Shown here: positions 17,241-26,249 of the stretch, piece after piece
How positions within the stretch are numbered: position 1 is the first letter of the stretch
Layout: each line of letters starts with the position of its first letter
Assembly: GCF_009938015.1 (NCBI RefSeq)
Contig: NZ_AP021884.1
Span: 2,157,501-2,221,500 of the forward strand
Origin: Sulfuriferula plumbiphila
Lineage (GTDB): Bacteria; Pseudomonadota; Gammaproteobacteria; Burkholderiales; Sulfuriferulaceae
Direction of reading: 5' to 3'
DNA length: 64,000 bases
The notes under the pieces: model-generated
What the model was told of the DNA's origin: nothing
Seen by the model: only the letters and a program-made list of their open reading frames with translations
Database searches by the model: none
Translations under genes and position numbers: made by a program

Positions 17241-18092
17241 ATGGCAAATCACTTTTCCACGACCGTGTCGCAACTCATCGCGCTGATTAAGCAGCCGCCG
17301 TCTCCCGGCACGCGTCGGCCTTATCCAAAACTGCGCAACTTCATCCTTGATGTGATGGCTGAAGGGCGCCGCAAGAACACCATCAACCTGTTATTTGAAG
17401 CGGATCTCACACCCATACAGCAACATCTTGCGCAATACGCCGTGCAGCATGGCGGGCGTATTTCCATGACCACCTACATCGCCAAGTCCCTCGCCTGCGC
17501 CATTGACGAAGACAAAACTATCCATGCCTATCGGTACGGAAAGTCCAAGCTGATGGTGTTTGACGACATTGACCTTTCCATCATGGTGGAACGTGAAATC
17601 GACGGTGAAACCATGCCCATTACCCTCATCGTGCGTGCGGCCAATCACAAGCACATCGGCGATATTTACCAGGAACTCCAGGCTGCCAAGACCGCCCCAT
17701 TGGGCGAACATGGGCCAATGTCAGCCCTGGAAAAACAATTCTTCGAGCTACCCTCCCCGCTGCGCAAGATCATCTGGTTTTTCATCCGCCGCGACCCGCA
17801 TCTTTTCAAGCAACTGGCAGGCACGGTGGGAATCACATCGATGGGTATGCACGCCAGTGGCCCAGCGGTGATAATTCCCATCACCCCCATGACTTTGACC
17901 CTGTCCATTGGCGCGATCAGCAAAAGACTGGTGCTGGAGGACAGCCGGCCCGTTGAACGCGATTTCATCCAGATGAATCTCGGAGCCAATCACGACATCA
18001 TCGACGGCGCCCCGCTCATGCGCTTTGCCGACCGGTTCAAGCAGAAGTTACAAACGGGTTGCGCCCTGGCGCATCCTCAGTCTACGCAATGA
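17241..18092 (+). CDS. Stand-alone 2-oxoacid dehydrogenase E2-type acyltransferase domain
   Basis: A 283-residue protein resembling only the catalytic (CAT) domain of dihydrolipoamide acyltransferases. There is no lipoyl domain and no E1/E3-binding domain. The catalytic histidine motif, HxxxDG, is present as NHDIIDGAPLMRF near residue 250. The aspartate/glycine pair is kept, whereas the usual second residue, arginine, is replaced. No E1 or E3 gene is near, so it is unlikely to be part of a dehydrogenase complex. It lies third in the PKS operon, 10 bases after the alpha-oxoamine synthase. I infer that it transfers an acyl group, perhaps N- or O-acylating the amino-ketone lipid. Its 3' end overlaps the convergent sulfatase-fold gene by 11 bases. 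Confidence 0.8.
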   Translation: MANHFSTTVSQLIALIKQPPSPGTRRPYPKLRNFILDVMAEGRRKNTINLLFEADLTPIQQHLAQYAVQHGGRISMTTYIAKSLACAIDEDKTIHAYRYGKSKLMVFDDIDLSIMVEREIDGETMPITLIVRAANHKHIGDIYQELQAAKTAPLGEHGPMSALEKQFFELPSPLRKIIWFFIRRDPHLFKQLAGTVGITSMGMHASGPAVIIPITPMTLTLSIGAISKRLVLEDSRPVERDFIQMNLGANHDIIDGAPLMRFADRFKQKLQTGCALAHPQSTQ

Positions 18093-19614
18093 GCAACCCC
18101 ATTTTCTGCAACACCAGCGCCGCCAGATTCTCGACTGCAATATCCAGGCGACTTCCATTAGCCACATCGTCATTTTTTGCCCAGATAAAATAATCCGTTA
18201 GTCCGTCCGGGGTGCCCAGCGCTGCATAAACCTTGGGCAAAATGGGCACATGGTCACCATACCAACACAGCAAACCATTGCCTGGCATAGCCGCTAGCCG
18301 ATTGCGCAGCATATCGGCCATCTGGTCTGCATTGCCCAGATGGCGTAAATAAACCGTCAAGTCATCGCAACCTTCAGGGGGTGGGCTGGAATACAGACGT
18401 GTTACATCCCCCGGCTGCACTTTTTCCAGATGCAGTGGTCCATGATTTTCCATGGTGATAACAAACACAAAAATCGGCTGCACAGACGCAGGCTCAAGCA
18501 AGGCGCAAACCTTCTCGGCCAGAGCCACATCGCCGATGTAAGGTCCAGTTTTTTCGGCGTTTTCAAAGTGGCGAATATCAATGAACTCATCGAAGCCAAG
18601 CTGGGGATACACCACGTTACGTGCATAGAAACTGGCTGGGTAGGGATGAACACACACTGTCCGGTAACCAGATTGCTTGAGCACACTGGCCAGCGTGAGT
18701 ACACCCTGTCGTGCCAGCTTGCGATAGGGATTGAATCGGTGCACACCGAGCGATTCAGCGTCCAATCCCGACAGAAATGCAAATTCAGTGCGTACCGTAT
18801 TGGCACCCCAGGCGGGTACTTCGATTTGTCCCTCACAAACGGCAGCAGCTCTTATCGTGTCGAAGGCGTGTAGCACTTGTGGGTGTATGCCTGCAAACAG
18901 CCGCCGCGCATCGAAAAAGGACTCGCTTTGAACCACCACCAGATTAGGCAAAATCCCTGTAGAAAATCGAGCACACTCTGCAAAGTCGTCTACCGAAGGA
19001 ACACAACAGGGTTTGCGCTCCTCCTCGCCATAGCGCCAAATGCTCGCCAGCAAACCCAGTTGGCGTAAATCCGTCTCTGGCTCAAAAATTACATGTAGCT
19101 TCTGTCTCGCCCCTAGCCAAAGCAGCGCCAATCCAAAAATAATCAGCACAAGAACCGCAACAATGAAATCCGCCATCTCCACCCGGCTAGTCAGAGAAGG
19201 CTCCAGCGTCATTCCCAAATAAATCACCAAACCAAAGACGATTACGGCGATTACCGCCCTGCCTAATCCCAGAAACGGGAGATATAAGCGCGGGTGCTTC
19301 AGGGCATCGGTGAAATACTCGAAATCCTGAAAAATAAACGGCTCACGCAGAGAATGAAACTTAGCGTTGTTGACTAATACGACGAACAGAAAGAAGGACG
19401 ACACCACCGCTGCAGCAAACCACGGGCGTCGAAATACGGCCAGTTCAAAACAAAACACCAGCAGCCACAGACCCAGATGAATCAGCACCGCGCCTACAGG
19501 ACGTCGCCATAACGGCAAGGTTGCGGGCTGCAACAAGCGTTCAAGCAGAAATGACAGGCTTATCCCGACCAATGCGGGTAATACCACTGCCCAGCCCAGC
19601 GCATCAAGCCCCAT
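18082..19614 (-). CDS. Membrane sulfatase-fold phosphotransferase (LTA synthase/MdoB type; WcbQ-like)
   Basis: A 510-residue protein. The first roughly 170 residues hold about five membrane helices, followed by a periplasmic alkaline-phosphatase/sulfatase-fold domain. Metal-site segments are visible: NLVVVQSESFFD near residue 225 (in the position where LTA synthase carries its catalytic Thr/Ser), VITMENHGPLH, and CWYGDHVPILP near residue 460. Relatives move phosphoglycerol or phosphoethanolamine head groups from phospholipid to glycans or lipids outside the inner membrane. Here it could decorate the capsule or its lipid anchor. Its start overlaps the 3' end of the SDR gene by 11 bases, so the two form one minus-strand operon. 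Resemblance to WcbQ is from memory. Confidence 0.8.
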   Translation of the reverse strand: MGLDALGWAVVLPALVGISLSFLLERLLQPATLPLWRRPVGAVLIHLGLWLLVFCFELAVFRRPWFAAAVVSSFFLFVVLVNNAKFHSLREPFIFQDFEYFTDALKHPRLYLPFLGLGRAVIAVIVFGLVIYLGMTLEPSLTSRVEMADFIVAVLVLIIFGLALLWLGARQKLHVIFEPETDLRQLGLLASIWRYGEEERKPCCVPSVDDFAECARFSTGILPNLVVVQSESFFDARRLFAGIHPQVLHAFDTIRAAAVCEGQIEVPAWGANTVRTEFAFLSGLDAESLGVHRFNPYRKLARQGVLTLASVLKQSGYRTVCVHPYPASFYARNVVYPQLGFDEFIDIRHFENAEKTGPYIGDVALAEKVCALLEPASVQPIFVFVITMENHGPLHLEKVQPGDVTRLYSSPPPEGCDDLTVYLRHLGNADQMADMLRNRLAAMPGNGLLCWYGDHVPILPKVYAALGTPDGLTDYFIWAKNDDVANGSRLDIAVENLAALVLQKMGLLIA

Positions 19615-20380
19615 AATTTAACAACCGTAAAATACGCTCCGAAATGCCTGGGCGCAGTATCGACAAACACCATGTCCCCAGATTCAGTGGGAACGGGAAA
19701 CTGATGCGCGGCTGATTACGTGCCAGGCCACGCTTGATTACTCGGGCAGCCTTGTCAGCCGTCCACAAAAACGGCTTGGGCCCCGGCATGTCGCGACACA
19801 TTTGCGATTCCACATAGCCTGGCATCACCACATTGATATGAAGACCCTCGGGTGCCAGCCATCCGCGCAAGGCCTCACCATAAGCTTTCATCGCCGCTTT
19901 GCTGGCGCTATAGCTGGGCGTTACTGGCAGCCCAAAATAGGCAGCCAGCGAACTCATCAGGGCAATCTGACCTTGCCCACGCGCACGCATCGCTGGCAGC
20001 ACTGCATCCACCGTGGCCATCGCCGCCAGCACATTTATTTCGACCAGCGCTTCAACATCAGCCCAGCGCTCACCTGCGCCATCTGCGCCGATATTGGTAT
20101 TCACGCCTGCATTCACGATGACCAAATCCAGCGTTTCCTGCCGACTAATCTCACCGAGCCAGGCAGCGAGTTCAGCCCGATTGCGCACATCCAGCACCTT
20201 GGTGAGCACGCGTGCGCCTTTCTCCTCGCAGATACTCGCCAGTTCCGCCAGGCGAGCAGCATTGCGCCCTTGCAGAATAAGGATGTTGCCGGGTTCCGCA
20301 TAAATCTCGGCCAAAGCGCCACCGATACTGCCGCTAGCGCCGGTAATTAACACGGTTTGGGAAATTACAGATTTGGTCAC
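19604..20380 (-). CDS. Short-chain dehydrogenase/reductase (WcbP-like)
   Basis: A 258-residue classical SDR. I set the start at the GTG at 20380, which overlaps the kpsS-like stop as GTGA. The open frame continues upstream but only inside the neighbouring gene. The cofactor loop is TGASGSIG near the N-terminus, NAG lies mid-domain, and the catalytic Ser-Tyr-Lys set lies in MSSLAAYFGLPVTPSYSASKAAM. C-terminal hydrophobic residues (WCLSILRPG) suggest membrane contact, as in SDRs that act on lipids. By context it may reduce the 3-keto group of the amino-ketone made by the PKS/alpha-oxoamine synthase pair, as 3-ketosphinganine reductase does. Sugar modification is an alternative. Confidence 0.82.
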   Translation of the reverse strand: MTKSVISQTVLITGASGSIGGALAEIYAEPGNILILQGRNAARLAELASICEEKGARVLTKVLDVRNRAELAAWLGEISRQETLDLVIVNAGVNTNIGADGAGERWADVEALVEINVLAAMATVDAVLPAMRARGQGQIALMSSLAAYFGLPVTPSYSASKAAMKAYGEALRGWLAPEGLHINVVMPGYVESQMCRDMPGPKPFLWTADKAARVIKRGLARNQPRISFPFPLNLGTWCLSILRPGISERILRLLNYGA

Positions 20381-21606
20381 AACAATTCCTCCAATGGCAA
20401 GTGTTCTGGCTCCAGCATGCGTCGGCAATTTGCCACTGCCAGCGCGATCCCTTGGCGAGAATAAAACCCGCCATTTACCTGTGTAGTGTGAATCACGGTA
20501 TTGCGAAAGCGGCGAAACAGTTCGGCATCCGGCTTCACGCCATCGCGCCAAAATTCATCCAGATGCCCCTGGAATGTGAGCCCTGGCAGGTTATAGATCG
20601 AATCGCTCAAGCCGATTGTCGGGCACCCCAAGCCTACCGACAGCGCGCCCACCGTGCTGTTCACCGTCACCACACCGCGCGCATGTTGTATCAAGCCCAT
20701 CAGATCGCCGCTCTCCAGGTAATCAATACGGCCGGCAAGGCTAAAACGCCGCTCAAGCTGAGCGATGATGCGCGGATAGTTCACCAGCCCCATATCCAGC
20801 GGATGGTTCTTGATGACCAAACGCACATCGCCCGGTGTATGCCGGGCAAAGGATTCCATCACATATTCCATCAGCCCAGCCATATCCTCGAAGCGCGAAT
20901 GATCACGAATCTGCGCATCACTGTTCAGCTGCAAAGGCAGCAGAAAATAGGGTGTTGAACCGCTCACCAGCGCATTCACACGTGCCCTGTCGCGCCCTCG
21001 TACAAAGCGCAGCTTGGTGAAGCGCCGCACATATCCGGCATACTCGACAGCGGCATGAACTGGTGCGTGAATACGATAGCCTGGATACAACACAGGATTG
21101 CTGGCACTCGCCACGTGGTAGCCCACATCGTATGCGGCACGCAGCCAGAATGGCGAGGCAAAAGGCTCGCCGTCGCCGTAATCTGGCAAATGCTCACCCA
21201 CCTGCCAAAACCAGTCCGGGTCACGCGGCAGCAAGGAATGCCCATTCACCCCTTCGCGTTCCAGCGTCACCCAATAAGGGCGGAAATAGCCCTCTTCAAA
21301 CACATGCGTGCGGATACCGCATTTCTCCGCCAGATTTACCGCCGGTCGATGTATGGGGCGACTATCGCCGAACAGGATCTGATCGGTAATTCCGAAGCGG
21401 TGGTATTTTTTGGCCAGATAATCACACAAACCATCGACACTGCCCCGGTAAGACCAAGCTGCCCGCAAACCCCAGTAAGCCGCATCCCCGCCGTTGAAAT
21501 TCACCCGAAAGACCCGATGCCCATCTGCCCGCAATTGATCGGCCAATCGGGCAAAAAATGGTGAACACACGCCCTGAAGAAATAGAAACGAACGCTTATG
21601 CATCAC
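20377..21606 (-). CDS. kpsS: KpsS-like capsule Kdo transferase (WcbO-like)
   Basis: A 409-residue cytoplasmic protein of the capsule polysaccharide biosynthesis/export family. KpsS adds the first beta-Kdo to lyso-phosphatidylglycerol in group 2 capsules. Visible family segments are SFLFLQGVCSPFF at the start, the FGDSRPIHRPA loop, HVFEEGYFRPYWVTLE near residue 120, KNHPLDMG near 265, and VTVNSTVGALS near 320. It overlaps both neighbours by four bases (GTGA with the SDR, ATGA with the KpsC-like gene), so the three are translationally coupled. Its presence argues for a poly-Kdo-linked, ABC-exported polysaccharide. How that fits with a polyketide-derived lipid is the puzzle of this locus. Confidence 0.87.
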   Translation of the reverse strand: MMHKRSFLFLQGVCSPFFARLADQLRADGHRVFRVNFNGGDAAYWGLRAAWSYRGSVDGLCDYLAKKYHRFGITDQILFGDSRPIHRPAVNLAEKCGIRTHVFEEGYFRPYWVTLEREGVNGHSLLPRDPDWFWQVGEHLPDYGDGEPFASPFWLRAAYDVGYHVASASNPVLYPGYRIHAPVHAAVEYAGYVRRFTKLRFVRGRDRARVNALVSGSTPYFLLPLQLNSDAQIRDHSRFEDMAGLMEYVMESFARHTPGDVRLVIKNHPLDMGLVNYPRIIAQLERRFSLAGRIDYLESGDLMGLIQHARGVVTVNSTVGALSVGLGCPTIGLSDSIYNLPGLTFQGHLDEFWRDGVKPDAELFRRFRNTVIHTTQVNGGFYSRQGIALAVANCRRMLEPEHLPLEELL

Positions 21607-22673
21607 CGCACCCCGACTATGCGACGCAGAATCACACGGAATAACTTACGCCACCAGGTTACATGATCTCCCACGCTGGCGCGCCAGGTGACAAGCTCAT
21701 CCAGCGCCGACTCTGCCGTGGTACACCGTCCACTCCCCAATCCCACATAAGCCGGATACAGCAGCAAGACGCCTGCCACTAATTCATCCAGCGATAATTG
21801 CCGCGTTCGGCGTGGCACGGCTAGCAAGTCGGTGGTCAAGCCCCAGCCAGCATAAAACGGCTGGCCATAACACGTTACCGCCCTGCCCCGTAACAGAGCC
21901 TCAAAACCCGCCAACGAAGTTAGCACATGTACCTCGTCCACTCGCGACAGAAGCTCTCCCATGGATACATCAGTCACCTGCTCATCACACCAGGCAGCCG
22001 CTTCATCCTCGCCTTTGCCCTTGGCACGCAAACCCGCCAGCACATCCGGGTGCGGTTTATACACCAGCCATGCATGCGGATGGGCCTGCCGCACCGCATG
22101 CAGCAGTCCGAGATTGCTGCGTATTCCTGGCGCGCCAAAGGCCAGCGAAGCATCACTCTCTACCTGCCCCGGTACCAGAATCACCCGCTTGTCGCTCTGC
22201 GGCCGCTGCCAGCTGCGACTGCCAACGTTATATTTGGTCAGCCCGCTGCTGACCACACGCTCGCGAAAGCTGGCCGCACGTATCAGCAAACCCGAGGTAA
22301 ATTCCGTCGTTTGTAGCAAAATCTCAAGGTCGGATGGCCGTGTGGCGTCGTAATAAATGCCACAGGTATCGATCACCCATGACAGCGGTCGAATCAAGTC
22401 GGCGCCCAAGCCCACTGAACGTAAAAAACCATCCTCCAGGCGGATAATTCGCACCCCATCCGGCAAATTATCCGGGACTGGCCGGCAACCCCAGAGCGCC
22501 AGCGTACTGCCGGGCTTAACTTGCGACGCACGACGCACGAACACTACGCGCGAGCCCTCAAAAAACTGCCGCACAACCGGCTTTTTCCAGCGCGAAAAAT
22601 CCCAGGCATACACCACTGTGGGAAACTCCCTGCTGCCAGCGCTTGCCAGTTCATCCATGCTGTTCGGACTCAC
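21603..22673 (-). CDS. kpsC: Single-module KpsC-like Kdo transferase
   Basis: A 356-residue member of the capsule polysaccharide family, equal to about one half of KpsC. Typical KpsC has two tandem glycosyltransferase modules (about 680 residues) that alternate beta-2,4 and beta-2,7 Kdo linkages. The segments seen are LWGCRPVPDNLPDGVRIIRL, EDGFLRSVGLGADLIRPLS, VYKPHPDVLAGLR, and VHVLTSLAGFEALLRGRAV followed by YGQPFYAGWGLT. Only one set is present, so either the second module is elsewhere or this enzyme adds a simpler linker. It overlaps kpsS by four bases and the upstream glycosyltransferase by 23 bases. Confidence 0.82.
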   Translation of the reverse strand: MSPNSMDELASAGSREFPTVVYAWDFSRWKKPVVRQFFEGSRVVFVRRASQVKPGSTLALWGCRPVPDNLPDGVRIIRLEDGFLRSVGLGADLIRPLSWVIDTCGIYYDATRPSDLEILLQTTEFTSGLLIRAASFRERVVSSGLTKYNVGSRSWQRPQSDKRVILVPGQVESDASLAFGAPGIRSNLGLLHAVRQAHPHAWLVYKPHPDVLAGLRAKGKGEDEAAAWCDEQVTDVSMGELLSRVDEVHVLTSLAGFEALLRGRAVTCYGQPFYAGWGLTTDLLAVPRRTRQLSLDELVAGVLLLYPAYVGLGSGRCTTAESALDELVTWRASVGDHVTWWRKLFRVILRRIVGVR

Positions 22674-23817
22674 TCAATTGCGTCAACAACGCATCCACCT
22701 TGGCAAAATGATCTGGCCAGCCCGGCACCTTGAAATCTGCCAGACGCACCAATTGGGCCGCTCTTGATTGACTCTGTGGCTGGGCATATTCCATCACCAG
22801 CTCACCCCAACGCTTGCCGTCCAGCGGATCAACATATTCGGGAATTCCCGCTGCAATTTCCCTGAATACCGGCAGATCGCTCGCAATCACCGGCACCCCA
22901 AGTGCTAGCGCCTCCACCAGTGGCATGCCATAGCCCTCGACAAATGACGGGAAAAGCAAGGCCTGCGCGTGGTGCAAATAAGTCACCAGCTCCGCATCCG
23001 AACAACTTGAATGTTCGCTCACGAAACCTCGCAGCGGCGCGCAACGCTCGAGCAAATCCACCACGTTTTCACATTCCCAACCACGCTGACCGATCACCAC
23101 CAGGCGCGGCGCTTGCGCACCCAAACGCTCGACCAGGCGCCGCCAGACTTGCAGCAGCAGCCAATGATTTTTGCGTGGCTCTATAGTGCTCAAAATCACA
23201 AAATAAGGCGCTTCCATAGGCCGCGCCCCTGCGGTAGCGGCCAACATGCCCGGCGCCAATAAAACCGCGACTGAGGGTGGCATAGCCTGGCCGGAGTGAC
23301 GGGCGAATAGCGCAAGCTGACCCAGCGTCGCCTGCGAATTGGTAATCACACCACTCGCAAGCGCCAGCACATTATTCATACGGGAAATGTGTCGCGCATC
23401 TTCCCCTGCCCGGCAGTATTCCGGGTGAGTAATCGGGATCAAATCATGTACCAGAAACAGCGGCTTGACCTGCATCCGCCTGAGCATGGCCGGATAGACA
23501 ACGCGTTCCAGCCCGCTATGCCCAGTATTAAACAGGAAACGGCCAGCCACCCCCTGCGCGTTCCAGCCTGCAAGCATCCCGCTGGCGATATGGCGCACGG
23601 CAGTTCTCCCCGTGGTGGGTGCAAACAGCCATTCAAATAACTTGTCAGATTGCGCCCTCGGCAACACCCAGCTATGCCCAGCCCAGCGCACTACCGCCTG
23701 CGCCCGGTGTCCATAGTGATGCACGTAGGCCAGACCTACCCGATCCACCCCTGTCGGCAGTCGCCCTCGCATAAAGCGATCCACCAGGCGAGTAACGTCG
23801 ATCAATACCTCGTTCAA
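22651..23817 (-). CDS. GT4-family glycosyltransferase
   Basis: A 388-residue GT-B glycosyltransferase. The N-terminal half starts IDVTRLVDRFMRGRLPTGVDRV, a signature of capsule-cluster enzymes with a TG(I/V)xRV motif. The C-terminal nucleotide-sugar half carries STIEPRKNH and the E-x7-E motif FVEGYGMPLVEAL near residue 300. It is probably retaining and cytoplasmic, adding a sugar to the capsule chain or linker. It is the first gene of the minus-strand block running to the sulfatase-fold gene. The donor sugar cannot be predicted. Confidence 0.87.
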   Translation of the reverse strand: MNEVLIDVTRLVDRFMRGRLPTGVDRVGLAYVHHYGHRAQAVVRWAGHSWVLPRAQSDKLFEWLFAPTTGRTAVRHIASGMLAGWNAQGVAGRFLFNTGHSGLERVVYPAMLRRMQVKPLFLVHDLIPITHPEYCRAGEDARHISRMNNVLALASGVITNSQATLGQLALFARHSGQAMPPSVAVLLAPGMLAATAGARPMEAPYFVILSTIEPRKNHWLLLQVWRRLVERLGAQAPRLVVIGQRGWECENVVDLLERCAPLRGFVSEHSSCSDAELVTYLHHAQALLFPSFVEGYGMPLVEALALGVPVIASDLPVFREIAAGIPEYVDPLDGKRWGELVMEYAQPQSQSRAAQLVRLADFKVPGWPDHFAKVDALLTQLSESEQHG

Positions 23818-23942
23818 AAGACGATTCGCATGAAAGTCGTTACAAAAATGCTATTTCTACTCATGTGTGCGCAATTTCTGGGGAAGCTCGAAGTTATTCG
23901 CGCAAATAGCCGCTTAAGTTTCAAACAGAATGCAACCCTACA

Positions 23943-24320
23943 CTAAGGCAATTCGGGGGTATTGGGCGCATTGAGGTCGATGCCCTCATCGTTGGATATC
24001 GCGATGATTTGCTGTTCAATTTTAGGCAAGTGCTGTTCGACGATATTCCAGATCAGCGTCAAATCCACGCCTAAATATTGGTGCGCCAGAAAATTTCGGG
24101 TAGCTGCGATTTGCGGCCAGGGTGTTTCGGGGTGGGAAGCAGTCAGACTGTCGGTTCCTAAATCCTTGACGGCTTGGCCGATGACTTCGAGATTGCGGAT
24201 AACGGCGTCTTGGGTTTTCCGGTCTTGCAAGAAGGCTTCCTTGCCTTCTTGCACATATTCCTTGATCCAGCCGATGCAGTCGTAAATGTGGCGTATGTAG
24301 ACGGAGCGGTCTTTGGTCAC
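23943..24320 (-). CDS. hepT: HepT-family HEPN toxin (DUF86)
   Basis: A 125-residue HEPN ribonuclease of the HepT/MntA toxin-antitoxin type. The diagnostic R-x4-H-x-Y motif is present as Arg75, His80 and Tyr82 in RNFLAHQY. In known systems the tyrosine is AMPylated by the partner nucleotidyltransferase, which silences the RNase. The gene overlaps the MntA-like gene by four bases (ATGA). The pair sits between a capsule glycosyltransferase and the wza-like gene, in the same orientation, which looks like a later insertion. Confidence 0.9.
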   Translation of the reverse strand: MTKDRSVYIRHIYDCIGWIKEYVQEGKEAFLQDRKTQDAVIRNLEVIGQAVKDLGTDSLTASHPETPWPQIAATRNFLAHQYLGVDLTLIWNIVEQHLPKIEQQIIAISNDEGIDLNAPNTPELP

Positions 24321-24607
24321 AGTGGCGCAGCCTCGTGGAGGATGCGGTCTTTCAGATAACGATTGATGCCGTTGGGAGTAAGCACGTCAACTCTTCTGCC
24401 AATTGCCTTTTCAATGTCCTGCTGCAGGCCGATCAAGTCGAACAGGCTGCGGGTTTCCTGCATGTCCACCAGAAAATCCACGTCGCTGTCTTCTCGGTCT
24501 TCACCATGAACAACTGAACCGAACAGGCGGACATTGCTTGCCCCATGCTTGGCAGCAAGCGCCAGGATTTCGGCTCTTTTGCTTCGTAGGATATTGAGTG
24601 TGTTCAT
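24317..24607 (-). CDS. mntA: MntA-like minimal nucleotidyltransferase antitoxin
   Basis: A 96-residue minimal nucleotidyltransferase from the ATG at 24607; an in-frame ATG at 24616 is nearly as good, and the longer frame to 24691 is rejected. The catalytic GS...D-x-D motif reads GSVVHGEDREDSDVDFLVD. It should AMPylate the HepT partner encoded just downstream. The C-terminus (ERRVDVLTPNG-like) matches the family. An AT-rich stretch directly upstream probably holds the promoter. Confidence 0.9.
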   Translation of the reverse strand: MNTLNILRSKRAEILALAAKHGASNVRLFGSVVHGEDREDSDVDFLVDMQETRSLFDLIGLQQDIEKAIGRRVDVLTPNGINRYLKDRILHEAAPL

Positions 24608-24691
24608 GATTTTCATATTGTAGTTTAAATCATAATTGTGGATACACTCATTGCGCAGATTTATGCTGCAACGATTGTGTGTCGTTTGCAA

Positions 24692-24843
24692 AAGAACTCA
24701 AGAGGTAGCCGGTGATCTGTGACATTGCCCCCGCAGCCGTTCCGCGTCCTTGATGATATAGCCCGCCGTCACATCATTGCTGAAGTAATCCGGCAACCCC
24801 CAGGCTGTACCAATAACGCCTCGAAGCACGTTGGAACCAGCGT
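24692..24843 (-). other. Short gene remnant downstream of the Wza-like gene
   Basis: On the minus strand the frame here reads GVIGTAWGLPDYFSNDV and then AGYIIKDAERLRGQ before a stop near 24700. This is protein-like, but no start or family can be assigned. It may be the tail of a gene destroyed when the toxin-antitoxin pair entered. Confidence 0.3.
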
Positions 24844-26043
24844 TTAAAGCCCTGCAGGCTTAAGGTTAATCACGTTGATAATCGGATAAGCCGCTGACAA
24901 CACAATATTCAGGAATTTCTGCAAGTCCGCCCCTGGCGCATTGGAGACATACAGCACATCCTTGTTATCCACCGGAAAGCTCTGCGCGACAAAAAAGCTG
25001 GCGGGGTCTTTCAAATCCACCTGATAAATCACCGGCACCTTGCCATCCGGGGTGATCTTCGGCGGCGTTGCCCAATCCAGTGCTTTGCTGTCTTCGAAGC
25101 GGAAGACAAACACCGCGCGTGCATCGGCACGCGCATCCTGCAAGCCACCCGCCCTGGCCAGCGCCTGCGCCAGCGAAATCCCCTGCGCCTCGAAATTGAT
25201 TTCTTCATTTTTGCCAGTCGCACCGAGCACGGTAAAACTCAGCGGCTGATACAGCGCCGTAATCACATCCCCCGGCTGCAACACAATATTCTGCTTCGGG
25301 TCGCGAATAATCGTATCCAGTGGCAACGCCTGCACCTTGTCGCCTCGCGTCACCTGCAGCGTCATCTTGTTCACCGACTGGCGCACCCCGCCCGCCGCCG
25401 CCAACGCATCCAGCAGCCGCTCACCGCGCGCCGTCAGCGGCATACGTGTACTCGAAGCCACCTCGCCCACTACCGTTACATTGGCCGTGTTATTGTGGAT
25501 TACACGCACCAGAACCTGCGGCTGGTTGGCCTTGCCCTTGAGGCGCTGGGCAATCTCCCCTTCAATCTGCTCGGGGGTGCGGCCAGCAGACGCAATTAGC
25601 CCGGCAAAAGGAATATTGATCATGCCGTCGCTACTGACCATCTGTTCGGGAAAGGTCGTCACTCGCGTGGTTGCAGGCCCTGTGCGCGGATCTATCGCCA
25701 CCCCACCAAACAGTGTAGCCGGTGGCGCTTCCCACACCGATACCTCAATCACATCTCCCGCGCCAATGAGATAACCCGAGCGCACAGCCCCACCAAACGA
25801 ATCAGAAAAAAGAGTCTTTTTCTGATTGGCGAGCAACTTGCGCGCCACCGCCTCATCCACATCCACCACCTGGATACCATCAATACCCTTTGTGTCGTGG
25901 TGTTCCAGTACCTGCTCACGGCTGGGGCCGGAAGACGGAATCCAGCTTGGGTAAGTGGCGCAACCGCCAAGTATGCCTGCAGCAACCGCAGTAGCGAACA
26001 GTGATCGCACCCCACCAAAAGTACTGTTTTTGATTGTTTTCAA
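24844..26043 (-). CDS. Wza/KpsD-like outer-membrane polysaccharide export lipoprotein
   Basis: An outer-membrane auxiliary (OPX) protein with an N-terminal lipoprotein signal. The segment FATAVAAGILGGCATYP gives a lipobox with the acylated cysteine. The open frame extends to an ATG at 26178 (444 residues), but that adds 45 residues ahead of the signal sequence. A TTG at 26043 (about 399 residues) places the signal properly, and I prefer it. The polysaccharide-export (PES) domain begins around YLIGAGDVIEVSVW, followed by SLBB-like repeats (VTVVGEVASSTRMPL and a later copy starting FTVLGATG). It should form the outer-membrane channel that pairs with KpsE. It corresponds to WcbC/KpsD in related loci. 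Confidence 0.85.
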   Translation of the reverse strand: MKTIKNSTFGGVRSLFATAVAAGILGGCATYPSWIPSSGPSREQVLEHHDTKGIDGIQVVDVDEAVARKLLANQKKTLFSDSFGGAVRSGYLIGAGDVIEVSVWEAPPATLFGGVAIDPRTGPATTRVTTFPEQMVSSDGMINIPFAGLIASAGRTPEQIEGEIAQRLKGKANQPQVLVRVIHNNTANVTVVGEVASSTRMPLTARGERLLDALAAAGGVRQSVNKMTLQVTRGDKVQALPLDTIIRDPKQNIVLQPGDVITALYQPLSFTVLGATGKNEEINFEAQGISLAQALARAGGLQDARADARAVFVFRFEDSKALDWATPPKITPDGKVPVIYQVDLKDPASFFVAQSFPVDNKDVLYVSNAPGADLQKFLNIVLSAAYPIINVINLKPAGL

Positions 26044-26249
26044 TTGCTCTGATTCCAGGTTAATGATGATGAAGACCCCGCCGCTAAACGCCAAGACAGT
26101 AGTTTTTAGGCTGTCTTTTGCCGCAGCGGCGCGCTTTGATGGTTTCCCATCATGGGTGTGTGCTTTACCTTTGTCCAATCTTCCAACGTCAAACCATTGG
26201 GAACAAAGCCGAAGGCTCGATCCCTTGTGACGAGAATCGCATGGCTGCC

